Shown: in pieces, positions 54,860-64,000 of the stretch
Layout of the letters: each line of letters opens with the position of its first letter
How positions within the stretch are numbered: position 1 is the first letter of the stretch
Origin: Entamoeba invadens IP1
Taxonomy: Eukaryota; Evosea; Mastigamoebida; Endamoebidae
Reading direction: 5' to 3'
DNA: 64,000 nt
Assembly (NCBI RefSeq): GCF_000330505.1
Contig: NW_004440424.1
Span: forward strand, 13,088-77,087
Notes under the pieces: model-generated
What the model was told of the DNA's origin: nothing
Seen by the model: only the letters and a program-made list of their open reading frames with translations
Database searches by the model: none
Program-made: the position numbers and the translations under genes

Positions 54860-57613
54860 TTATTCCAACTTACACACGACACACGAGATATTATCCCCTG
54901 AGTTTCTAGCATATGCGATGTCTCTTATATAACAAGCAGTTCTTTCTGGGGGGTCTTTTTCAAGACTTCCTGCTCTTACGACATCGCACACCTCTTCATT
55001 TGACATGACGTCCCACACTCCGTCGCACGCCAAGATGATAGCCAAGTCTTTATCTTTCCGATCGAAGAGTAATGTTTCCGGGAAACACGTTAGTGCTGGT
55101 TGACAATCGATATCTCCTATTGCTCTTGACACCGCAGCCATTCCATTTGTTCTTCCATTTGGGTCGACGAATCCCCGTTCTTTCCGCAGTCTTTTGTACT
55201 CTTCTGGATGTGTTGGTTTGTGGTCATGGGAGAGGACTTCCATTGAACTAAATCTAATAAGAAGTGCACGGGAATCTCCTGCATTAGCCACACAATATTT
55301 AAATGGAGTTACTAAGACTACTAAAGCAGCTGACCCATCCATATACCCCCGTTTCTTTACTTCTTCATTTACTATATAAAATGTATCTTCCATGATCTTC
55401 GTCAATGGTAAATCTACTTCATTCAACTTCCGCGCTAAGATCGAAGGAAACATCGCAGTACATAACCTCGCAGTCTCTGCACCCCCATGCCCATCAAATA
55501 ATGATAACAAGTGATACCCCTTCCCACAGAAATTTTGCACTAAACAGACGCTGTCTTGCATATCTACACGACGCCCTTGCATCTCAGATAATACTAAAGT
55601 CGGAGTACTCAACACTTCGACTGATTGAAAGTACTGGCACTTCTCAGGAATCGTCAGAAGAGAGACTTTCTCTAAATCTATTGACGGCGCAATCACATAC
55701 GGCGACGTCGACCGCTGCGTCTTCTCTTTCATCACTTTCCCCTTCCGACTTTGCTTCCCATATTGTAACCGCGCTATCGTCTTTTGATTCGACAAATTCT
55801 GTGAAATCTTCTCAAGTTGATTTCCAATCAAATTCAACGAGTGCAAACTCTTCAATTCAGTGATCTTACTCGGAACAGTTGTTATAGAATTGTACGAAAG
55901 GTTCAAGTCTTGAAGATTCGGTAACTGCACGAACGGCCCCACTTCAGTCAAATTATTACAGGAGATGTCGACGGTCTCCAATTTGTCCAGTCCCGTCACG
56001 TTCATTGGGACGTTAGTGATCATGTTATTTGCAAGGGACAAATACTTCAAATTCTGGATGAACAGAATGGGCACCGGGAACGTTTCAAGGCGATTTGACT
56101 GTAAGCAGAACATCGTCAATTGGGTGAGAGAAGTCACACTATCATTCACCACTTCTAACTTGTTGTCTATGGCAAGAAATTGTTCTAAACGAACCAACTT
56201 CGAGATATCGTTAGGGATCTTCTTCACGCGACAACACGAGATATTCAAGCTGACAATATTTGAACATAAAAAGAGGGGAGATGGTAAGTCCGTGAGTAAA
56301 TTGTATGAGATGTCGAGGGACACTAACATGTTGTGGATCGACGAGATCGTGAAATTTGAGATTCGGTTCTTCGACAAGTCCAACTTGAACAACTTTGGGA
56401 GTTGCGAGAAGCTCGGGCACTCGTTCAGGCGATTGCTAGACAAGTCGATCAACTCAAATGTCCCGTTGTCCGCAAAGGTGATCTTTTCTATGAGGTTCTG
56501 ATACAACCGAAGTAAACAATTCGACCCACAGACCCCCTCAACTTTACTCAATCGCCCATTCCCAAAATTGAAATACGTCATTTTACTCAGACTCGACAAA
56601 TTCGGTAATTCCCGACAGAAGTGGTTCGCCATAGAAAACGTGTTGAGTTTCGTCAGTTGAGTAATTTCACTCGCAACACTCGTCAGTTTGTTCGAGTCGA
56701 CAAAGAAGCTCTTCAAGTTCGTCAAAAGACTGATCGACGGCGAGATACTCACAATGTTGTTCGAGTTCATTTCTAACGACGTCAACGACGGAATGCGGCA
56801 CACAGACGACGGAAATGACTCTAACTTGTTGTTGTTGAATGTCAGACATAACAAATTCGTCAAACTCGAAAGGCTTTTGGTCACATGGGATATCCGATTA
56901 TAGTCCATATGTAACGTCGTCAAACTTTGAAACGACGAGATGCACCGCGGGACCTTAGTAAATGAGTTATTCCCAAGCTCAAGCTACACTGTCAAGTAAT
57001 TCTATAAATAATAGTTTGTAAACTAATAACTAATAGTAAAAAGAGCGCACGAACAAACTACTCTCAAGTTAGTATATGTCGTCAAGGTGTGGGGGAGCGC
57101 GTCGAGGTAGTTAGCTGAAACGTAGAGTCTCTGTAAATTTTCAAGTGTCGATAGCTCAATAGGAAATGTTGTCACTTTGTTTTGGTCGAATGAGAGTTCT
57201 TGTAAGTTCGTGAGGAGACTCAACTCGACGGGAATCGTTTCGATGTAATTTGAGGAGAAGTCCAAAATCTTCAAATTCGAAAGAGACCGGATTTCGGGGG
57301 ACAAGCACTCTAATTTGTTCTTATTAATCCGCAGTGTCGTGGTTTGTGGGAATGCGATGATATCCTTCACACACTACTTGTTAGTACTTTACTAATAAAA
57401 ATACTATAAATATATAGTAAAACGCAGAAGACAAACTGTCAACAAGTTGTTCGTTAAGTCGACGAAAATTACTTTGTCTGGTAACGGGGCGTCACTTATT
57501 GGGATTGCAAGGAGTCGTTTTGACTTGTAGACAAAATGTGTTGTTGAGTTGATCATCACTTGAATTCCAAGTTTCTTTTTTAAAACATTTCTAGTTATTT
57601 TCTTAGACAACAC
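54860..57613 (-). CDS. Leucine-rich-repeat PP2C phosphatase, two introns
   Basis: Exons 57613-57437, 57373-57059 and 56983-54860. The introns (63 and 75 nt, donors GTTTGTC and GTTTGTT) are both phase 0, and the joins read NNLLT-CVKDIIAF and TNLRV-LELGNNSF, in LRR register. The product is 871 aa. Residues about 50-540 are leucine-rich repeats of the LxxLxLxxNxL type. The C-terminal part is a PP2C Ser/Thr phosphatase with all metal and motif positions: VDMQDSV, SLFDGHGGAETA, VANAGDSRALL, MAAVSRAIGDIDC, ILACDGVWDVMSNEE, RNSGDNISCVV. It should dephosphorylate Ser/Thr in a Mn/Mg-dependent way, with the LRRs choosing partners. LRR-PP2C fusions are a known feature of Entamoeba. No lesion. Confidence 0.93.
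56984..57058 (-). other. Intron 2 of the LRR-PP2C gene
   Basis: 75 nt, donor GTTTGTT, acceptor GTGTAG, phase 0. The splice falls between the two halves of one leucine-rich repeat. Confidence 0.85.
57374..57436 (-). other. Intron 1 of the LRR-PP2C gene
   Basis: 63 nt, donor GTTTGTC, acceptor AAGTAG, phase 0. Confidence 0.85.
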
Positions 57614-58271
57614 ATTATTAGATCTCTTTTTGAACGGATCTTGTAATTCGACTATTGGTTTACTTCAATTCTTCGCTATTTTAATACTTCTTATTGGTTC
57701 ATTTATATGAATAGTAATACTATTATTATACTATATTTTTATTAAATAATTGAAAAGTGGGTTGAAATAGTTTTTTGTACTAGTTTTTAGAATTATTATC
57801 ATAATTATATTGAAAATTAATAAGTTTTTATACTAATATGTATAGTAGATGAAAAGATAATTGTATTTTTTTTCTATATTTGGTATCATGTTACTATTTA
57901 TATGTTTTGAGTATTTATACTATATATTCATAATATATATATTATTAATTGTATAGTAAAACCAAATTAAAACAATAACTACTAATATTAATACATTAAA
58001 AATAGTTTTTTGTAATAAAAAACAATCATCATTGTAATAAATTACTTCAAAATATAATACAAAAGTTCATACAACTTTAGTAATATTTAATAATTATATC
58101 TATAATAAGACAAACATAATTACCCACAATTAATTACTTTAAAAAAACAACCATAATTTATATTTATTTTTATTATAAAATATAGTTAAATATTGCTAGA
58201 AGATTGACGATATTCACACCAAAAACAACAAACTTTGTTGCAAAACTTAAAAACGTGGACTTGAAATAGAT
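57614..58271. other. Divergent intergenic region between LRR-PP2C and TLDc genes
   Basis: 658 bp, AT-rich. Promoters for both flanking genes should be here, but no specific element was assigned. Confidence 0.4.
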
Positions 58272-59321
58272 ATGAACCGACAAGAAGTTATAACAACTTT
58301 GCAAAACCAAATAGGAGCGTTGGAGTGTCTTGAAGTCCGCAGTGTGCTCCAAACACTTTTAACACTTGTGGAAGACATTTGTACGACCACTGTAAAACGA
58401 TCGGAGAGTTTGATGAAAGGGAATGACAAAGAAAATAAAGAGAAAAAAATTATAGCGGAAAAGAAGATAATTCTCAAAGTTCCCAAACTCGATGAAAAAG
58501 ACGAGAGAACAGAAGAGACGCAAGAAATGAGTCACGTCTCGACGTCCTCACAAAATCAATGCAAAGAGAAAATCAATGAAACACATGAAATAGAATTATC
58601 AGAGTTTAAGATGAAAAAGCTCTCCACAAGTTCAATTGAACAATCAATTGTTAAGAACCCAATCAAAAAAATCGACCGTTCAAAAATAATGACGTCAAAG
58701 AGAAGCCAGACGTACGAGTCGTCTGCAGGCAATTTGTCACCACGTCTTGGAAAACAAAGTGCATCGATGCGGAGAAGCTTTAGAAGTAACCAACAATACT
58801 CACAAATAGCTTCTAATATGAAACTTCTCTCGAGCTGGACTGAGTTGGGATGGAGTCATGTTGTGTACGATTCCAACATCGCACCAAAGACAAACGACAC
58901 CTTTATTTCTTCGATTTTGAATCGCCCAAATTTGCTTTTTATAAATTACGACGATAAAGGAAATGTTTTTGGAGTCTTCGTTCCCATGAAAATAGGATAT
59001 ACCAATGATTGGGTGATTGACGGGTTCCACTTTGTGCTTTCACTCGAGTCCAACGGAAGATACAGTGAGCCAATTCGGTGGTTCAAAAAGACTGAAGTTG
59101 AGTCTGGAATCTTCATCTTTGAAAACGACGACAGGCTGTACTCTGTGGGGAATGGGAATGGCTTTTTCACGGTGTGGAAGGTCGGGATGAAGGAGAGTTC
59201 GTGTAGGAATCTGAGTGAGGTGTATGAGGAGATGGAAGATGACGCATTGACTGGGTCTGACTTTAAGACAAACCCCGAGAAGACAACTATCGATCGAGTA
59301 ATTGTCATCCAGATGAAGTGA
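58272..59321 (+). CDS. TLDc-domain protein with N-terminal helical region, 349 aa
   Basis: Residues 1-45 form a helix (MNRQEVITTLQNQIGALECL, then VRSVLQTLLTLVEDI) likely to oligomerise. Residues 45-170 are Lys/Glu/Ser-rich linker. The TLDc domain follows from about 180: LLSSWTELGWSHVVYDS, NRPNLLFINYDDKGNVFGVF, NDWVIDGFHFVLSLESNGRY, SGIFIFENDDRLYSVGNGNG and a C-terminal IDRVIVIQMK strand. This arrangement (short N-terminal coiled coil plus TLDc) is common in Entamoeba. TLDc domains elsewhere bind the V-ATPase or protect against oxidative stress, but a specific role here is unknown. It ends only 20 bp from the end of the convergent DCN1-like gene. Intact. Confidence 0.88.
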   Translation: MNRQEVITTLQNQIGALECLEVRSVLQTLLTLVEDICTTTVKRSESLMKGNDKENKEKKIIAEKKIILKVPKLDEKDERTEETQEMSHVSTSSQNQCKEKINETHEIELSEFKMKKLSTSSIEQSIVKNPIKKIDRSKIMTSKRSQTYESSAGNLSPRLGKQSASMRRSFRSNQQYSQIASNMKLLSSWTELGWSHVVYDSNIAPKTNDTFISSILNRPNLLFINYDDKGNVFGVFVPMKIGYTNDWVIDGFHFVLSLESNGRYSEPIRWFKKTEVESGIFIFENDDRLYSVGNGNGFFTVWKVGMKESSCRNLSEVYEEMEDDALTGSDFKTNPEKTTIDRVIVIQMK

Positions 59322-59341
59322 ATGTGAAACCAATTAACAAA

Positions 59342-60217
59342 TCAATTCTTACATTCCTTTCCCAAAGACTTGACAAAGTCGTCGAACAGTATCGGCCAAG
59401 ATGAGTCCATGTCATAATTTGAATAATCCGGTTTGACTTCTTTCATCAAATGCAAAATGCTTGACCACTCATCTTTTGTCAAATTTGGTCTGTTCGTTGT
59501 AGTTAAATAATTGACAAATTGGTCGATTCTTGTATTTGGTTGTGGATAAAATTGATGCAACAAATCCACTGCTGTGTCTAAAGGAAGGCGCTTCTCGCCA
59601 ATATCCAAGTTGCTCGAAAAAGAAAACACAAAAAGTGTCGAAAATGTTTGCGGATCGCTCAACGGTTGAGTTGGAATTGCTTTTTTGAGTTTTTCGAATG
59701 TCAAATATTTCCGCATCACATCGAAGTAATTGTTTCTTTCAATTCTAAAATCTTTCATTTTGAATATCCAACAGACCCACACAACACGCATGTCTGTTAT
59801 ATCAGTCAAGCCAACAAGTGAAAGCAATTTGGCGATACCATCGACACCAATCCCCTCAGTCCCTCCAGAAAGTGACTCAAATACAACTTCTGGAGAATAG
59901 CTCTCTAATCCAAGTGTTTGGTCTTGAACTGGAGGTGATGCGCCACTTGTTTGTTTGTCGGTACATTTATCAGCATTTTTGTTCTGAATAGAAACATCTG
60001 AAGTCTTTTCAAATGTATCTGATTGGATTTGTTTAGCCACCCGAGTCTCAAAAGCATCATCTTGCGAATCGGCGTCCATAGGCTCTATACCAAACAAATT
60101 TGAGCCGTTGACCTTGAAACGGTACTTTGAAGTTTTGAAATCAATGACCTCGAAGTCGTAGAACATATCCTTGTTAAGAGAGTACGTTTGTGCAACGTTG
60201 GACTGTCTTGTTCCCAT
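59342..60217 (-). CDS. DCN1-like (DCUN1) protein, 291 aa
   Basis: The C-terminal half is a potentiating-neddylation domain: KLLSLVGLTDITDMRVVWVC, WIFKMKDFRIERNNYFDVM, then LPLDTAVDLLHQFYPQPN, NLTKDEWSSILHLMKEV and SSWPILFDDFVKSL. The last carries the conserved W-P-x-L-x-D-D-F-V cullin-binding motif. The N-terminal 130 residues are unrelated: a possible Gly-2 myristoylation start (MGTRQSNVAQ), then a polar linker. If it is myristoylated it may be membrane-targeted, as for human DCNL3; that is inference. Expected role: scaffold cullin, RBX1 and UBC12-NEDD8. A second, more divergent family member is encoded at 48306-49100. Confidence 0.8.
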   Translation of the reverse strand: MGTRQSNVAQTYSLNKDMFYDFEVIDFKTSKYRFKVNGSNLFGIEPMDADSQDDAFETRVAKQIQSDTFEKTSDVSIQNKNADKCTDKQTSGASPPVQDQTLGLESYSPEVVFESLSGGTEGIGVDGIAKLLSLVGLTDITDMRVVWVCWIFKMKDFRIERNNYFDVMRKYLTFEKLKKAIPTQPLSDPQTFSTLFVFSFSSNLDIGEKRLPLDTAVDLLHQFYPQPNTRIDQFVNYLTTTNRPNLTKDEWSSILHLMKEVKPDYSNYDMDSSWPILFDDFVKSLGKECKN

Positions 60218-60661
60218 TGCGCTTAAGAATTCTTTCGTTCTGCCAGATCAATCTTCAATTCTTCATTTCGTCTTTGGTTTTATTATTCTATTTCCATTAC
60301 TATTTTAAACTATAAAATACCAAAACAAGAAAGAAGAATTGAACTTTTATTTTTAGACTACAAACTATCTTGTCACCTTATGACGGGTCTTTTCAAAAAA
60401 TAATATTTTTTATATATATTTGATTTTATAGATTTGAATAATATTAATATAATAAAATGTATGGTACATTATGAAGGCTGAAAATGCCTGTGGAGACTTT
60501 TTCTGTTTAAGGTGGTAATTTGTATTATACTTTTTATTATAATTTTATTATTTTAAACTATTGTAACGATAGGAAGCGGTTATATATTGCCCCTGTATAA
60601 AACAATAATCAAAATTCTCCGTTACGCCATGACGGTACAAATCGAGTTTAACCCAATCCCC
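60218..60661. other. Spacer downstream of PRP8
   Basis: AT-rich 3' flank of the PRP8 gene and 5' flank of the DCN1-like gene. No gene or RNA recognised. Confidence 0.4.
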
Positions 60662-63600
60662 TCAATTATCTGGTTCATCTGCCATTTCTTCTCTCTCAAG
60701 AGTACTTTCATCGACTTCAGCCCAAGACAAGAAGTGAGTGCTCCTATGTTCTTCATTATAGAACTCGAGAGGTATTCCAATTTTAAGACCGTATTGGAGT
60801 CCCAAAGAGAACTTAGTAGTTGCCAGTGAATAGTTCCAACTTCCTCTGTCTGGTATTAAGAAGAACCCATTCAATTTCTCTGTGACGATAACAGGAACGT
60901 CATCAGCTAACTTTCCACCAGCGACATTCTGCATGTTTGTCAGACTCTCAATGTTCTGCCGCCCATATTCCTTCCCAACTTCACTCACAACATACCCATG
61001 GACTCCTATACTCCCATTCCCTATCCCAACACAGATGATCTTCCCACTCATCTTATATTTGCTTTCAATAATACTATCAACCACTGCATCATACGACGAC
61101 ATCTCAGGCTCCCCACAGTTCGTTCGAATCCACCCAAGTGCTTGCAACGAATCAATCTCGTCACTGCGTGGCGGGTGATCCGGAAAGACGACGTATTTAT
61201 TTGTTCCGTACTGCGGCGTCATACATATACACTTGACTTCATACACCCCCGCATTAGAAACACTCTCTTTCCCATACAGAATCCCTCCTATCTCAGTTTT
61301 AGTGTCTGCTATCCTCACCAACGTCGTCATCAAATTCTTGGGAAGAACTATTGGAGGCGTCTCTCCTTGAGTCGATACAAACAACGAACTGACTCTCTCA
61401 TATAACTTCCCAGCTTCAATAGCACGCTCTCTCCAGTTCTGTGTCGCAGCACAAACATTCTGTTCGTACGGTGTTGTCGTCGACACAACAATCTTCTCTT
61501 GCAGTTTATTCATCGTCTTCGTGGTGATCGCATTCCCTTGTGTCGTCCTCTCACCATCTATTTCTCCTATTTGCTGTCTTTCAACGGACGGCGCAGCTAC
61601 TTCTACACCAAGAATGATATCTCGCACTTCGTTCTGTGTTAACGACGACGCGTTGATGTTATTCTTTCTCGCGTAGTCATTAATGATCAAATCCTTCATC
61701 TTAATTTCAACTTCTTTCCACTGCGTGTCACTGTATGTCGGCCAGTGATGATTTGGAGCAACAACGATCGTCGGGTCTGGTTGTAAGATCTTTTTGGCTT
61801 TCATCGCATTGACTCCTAACCCCCGTAACATTAAAACAGCTCGGTGGAAGGCCACATACGCACTACTGTTCTCCAACCAGTCGTCATAGATATTAAATAA
61901 CAGTAGACTCGACTCAGTCGCTTTCGATACCGCAGAATTGACTTTCTCCATATGCATCACTTCATTGAACGGTAACGCCATTTCAGTCCCTTTTAAGACG
62001 ATGCTTGGGAAATCTATCAAATGCGTCTCGAGAGGGTCTATAAGACCTTTTAATGAAGCTATTACACTCCGCGGTCGCTCTTCTTTGGGAAGACTTCCTA
62101 TGATCTTCACTACTTCTTCCGCAGACTTCCAATGCTTCAACTGCCCAATTCTCTTCTGTCCAGCCCATTCATTCGCATGTATAATCTTCAAATAAACTCC
62201 ACCAGTACGAGGATTAATAATAAAGACACACCCATTCAACGGTTTTGTGATATGATTCCCATCAAATGTGCGGTGTGTCGTGACGCGATAGACATTCGAG
62301 TGATCAATATACCACACAATTTGATTACTAAACAACTCCCCATAATTCGTCGTCGACAAACAAGGCTCTGTCGGCTCACTACAATACAACTGTAACGCTT
62401 TTCGTATCCTCTCCCGAAGTACCGTCAACGCAATATCACACTTTAACATCTTCGCTAGCGCTTTTGTCAACAAATCTTTCATCCCCGGTATCCAATTCCC
62501 ATATGCAGAGTAAATATTATACGCTAAATCAAACGCTATTATAACTCCCGTCTTCGAGGGGTACAAACAGTTGTTATCATTCGAATAACTCTCATATTTC
62601 TGTCGCGCATAACTCTCGATATTGTGTTGATCAAAATCGCCCCACCTCAACTGCACATCAATCCAATATTTGTTCGTGCTGATCCCACTCGCTACTTTAT
62701 TCTCAGTTAACATCGACGCCTTCCCCGTCTCCCACGAGTTCATCGCAAACAACGTGATATCAGCACACGACGTATTCATCTTATACGACTTCCGAGGATG
62801 AATCGTTTCCTTCTGCACTCTCTCGACGTCCAAACTCTCACTCTCTTGATCGAAAACTTGGAACAGATCCATCACAAGACTCTCGTGAATCTTCTGCCAC
62901 AAATGTGCGCGGAAGATTTGAATCAGTGATATCTTTAATGTCGGGATCTTCCCTTGCATGAAGATCCCCGTCAAGTCCAATTGCGTTTCAAAGCCGACAT
63001 ACACACTCCCACGATTAATCGTCGGCGACCACCACAGTGTAAATCGGCGGTTTGGAATTTGATTCAGACCACTGCGCTGCGCGTTGGTCAACTTCTTGTA
63101 CTTCATCGACTCTTCAAACCCTGACGACTTCTCCCAGAAGAGTCCTTCCCACGTCGGGAAGAACGTAGCTTTGAACAGCGTGTGCTCTAAAATGCCTTCC
63201 ACACCACCCAACGCTTGTATCATGTCACTTCTATAGTTATTCAAATTCCACAACTTCCCGTCATGTCTCTGGTGGGTCCACCAGAATGGATTGATCTTGT
63301 CGACTTGATACTTCTTGAACTCCATTCTAACTCTCCACCCTTTATCATACGCCAATGTGTGTTTGTCTTGTTGGAACAAAGTGTTTATACGTGGAATCCC
63401 CTTATCCCACGAGTCTTCCAAGTCTTCAAGAGTAAGGCGTCGGTTTTCTTCCATCGCTTCTTTCCTCTTTTCAGCATAGTCCATCCACACCCGTTGCGAG
63501 TCTTTAAACTCGGTCTCCCATGGTAATATGTATCTAAACAAATTCGGGATCAACTGGTCTTCGTCATGACTCATCCCGGCTCGGAACGCTTGAATCCCAA

Positions 63601-64000
63601 CTTCCGTCTGTCTTGTCCATCGAAAATCAGATTGGGGAATTAAGACGTGGCCCATCGAGAGCATCCCAAGCCCTCCAAGTTCCTTTGGCGTGTAAAAGAC
63701 GACGGGGGGAAACCGGTTGGGCATCTTCGAGTTCAACCCAATTTTGACGCGCGTCTGGATCTTGTTCTCGCACTTCACCAAGATATCCAAAAGCTCCGGC
63801 GTGTGTATTGTCGCTTCTCTAAAGTACATCATCAGTCCAATCAATGTTGTATTCCATTTATTTATAATACGTGTAAACGTCGTTGAAGAAGACGACAACA
63901 AAATCTGTCTCACACGATTCTCGTACTTCTTCGTCTCTTCATTCGATACCTTCAAAAACGCGTGCGCTGTCTTTTCCATACTCTCACTGTTTTGTAACTC
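60662..64000 (-). CDS. PRP8: Pre-mRNA-splicing factor PRP8, C-terminal part, runs off right edge
   Basis: 1,112 codons visible including the stop; the frame is open to base 64000, so the gene continues beyond the window (full PRP8 is about 2,300 aa). Order of parts: end of the RT-like region and linker ([60 protein letters not shown]), the endonuclease-like region ([52 protein letters not shown]), the RNase-H-like domain ([20 protein letters not shown] region) and the Jab1/MPN domain ([52 protein letters not shown]). PRP8 is the core U5 snRNP protein that holds splice sites and the catalytic RNAs and, via the MPN domain, controls the BRR2 helicase. GC content is the highest in the window, as expected for a conserved, highly expressed gene. 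Confidence 0.97.
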   Translation of the reverse strand, partial: ELQNSESMEKTAHAFLKVSNEETKKYENRVRQILLSSSSTTFTRIINKWNTTLIGLMMYFREATIHTPELLDILVKCENKIQTRVKIGLNSKMPNRFPPVVFYTPKELGGLGMLSMGHVLIPQSDFRWTRQTEVGIQAFRAGMSHDEDQLIPNLFRYILPWETEFKDSQRVWMDYAEKRKEAMEENRRLTLEDLEDSWDKGIPRINTLFQQDKHTLAYDKGWRVRMEFKKYQVDKINPFWWTHQRHDGKLWNLNNYRSDMIQALGGVEGILEHTLFKATFFPTWEGLFWEKSSGFEESMKYKKLTNAQRSGLNQIPNRRFTLWWSPTINRGSVYVGFETQLDLTGIFMQGKIPTLKISLIQIFRAHLWQKIHESLVMDLFQVFDQESESLDVERVQKETIHPRKSYKMNTSCADITLFAMNSWETGKASMLTENKVASGISTNKYWIDVQLRWGDFDQHNIESYARQKYESYSNDNNCLYPSKTGVIIAFDLAYNIYSAYGNWIPGMKDLLTKALAKMLKCDIALTVLRERIRKALQLYCSEPTEPCLSTTNYGELFSNQIVWYIDHSNVYRVTTHRTFDGNHITKPLNGCVFIINPRTGGVYLKIIHANEWAGQKRIGQLKHWKSAEEVVKIIGSLPKEERPRSVIASLKGLIDPLETHLIDFPSIVLKGTEMALPFNEVMHMEKVNSAVSKATESSLLLFNIYDDWLENSSAYVAFHRAVLMLRGLGVNAMKAKKILQPDPTIVVAPNHHWPTYSDTQWKEVEIKMKDLIINDYARKNNINASSLTQNEVRDIILGVEVAAPSVERQQIGEIDGERTTQGNAITTKTMNKLQEKIVVSTTTPYEQNVCAATQNWRERAIEAGKLYERVSSLFVSTQGETPPIVLPKNLMTTLVRIADTKTEIGGILYGKESVSNAGVYEVKCICMTPQYGTNKYVVFPDHPPRSDEIDSLQALGWIRTNCGEPEMSSYDAVVDSIIESKYKMSGKIICVGIGNGSIGVHGYVVSEVGKEYGRQNIESLTNMQNVAGGKLADDVPVIVTEKLNGFFLIPDRGSWNYSLATTKFSLGLQYGLKIGIPLEFYNEEHRSTHFLSWAEVDESTLEREEMADEPDN

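Overview
This looks like nuclear DNA of an Entamoeba, most probably Entamoeba invadens or a close relative. That call is inference from content, not from a database match. The pointers are very AT-rich intergenic DNA, short introns with GTTTGT/GTTTGTT donors, a CXXC-rich transmembrane receptor kinase of the Entamoeba TMK type, an LRR-PP2C fusion, a TLDc protein, a DH-PH RhoGEF, and many Tigger/pogo-like (DDE_1) DNA transposons at TA sites.

The window falls into two kinds of territory. Bases 1-28 kb and 33.9-46 kb are accessory DNA. They hold secreted or surface protein genes, most of them broken; one 6.8-kb receptor-kinase pseudogene; degraded coding fragments; and at least six TA-flanked inverted-repeat elements. 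Bases 28.3-33.5 kb and 46.9-64 kb are compact and conserved: a hypothetical gene, an SLC35F6-like transporter, a RhoGEF with one 296-nt intron, guanine deaminase, two DCN1-like proteins, a SAC-domain phosphoinositide phosphatase, a small secreted Lys-rich protein, LRR-PP2C (two introns), a TLDc protein and the C-terminal two fifths or so of PRP8 running off the right edge. All of these read open without a lesion, which argues that the breaks in the accessory part are real decay rather than poor sequence.

Mobile elements recognised by matching ends and TA flanks: (1) 1218-3334, a 2.1-kb element with near-identical 250-bp inverted repeats and two unrecognised ORFs carrying palindromic cassettes; (2) 3337-8466, with a DD35D transposase; (3) 23325-25433, no transposase seen; (4) 39241-42294, with a 639-aa transposase; (5) 42870-44294, with about 345-bp inverted repeats built from a repeated GTTTCANAACAATT-like motif; (6) 44721-45798, a deletion derivative with a transposase scrap. 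There are also two degraded transposase copies at 34.2-38.2 kb, a small inverted-repeat element at 38.6 kb and a foldback hairpin at 49.7 kb.

The strongest candidate for something undescribed is element 1: long inverted repeats that include the start of its own ORF, and a short palindromic cassette that sits both in the non-coding repeat and in frame inside both ORFs. A second theme is that six accessory ORFs (positions 2314, 4604, 11296, 12671, 19010, 39999) are each interrupted by one stop codon with the same frame staying open beyond it. Decay is the default reading, but in at least one transposase the part past the stop is conserved in another copy.
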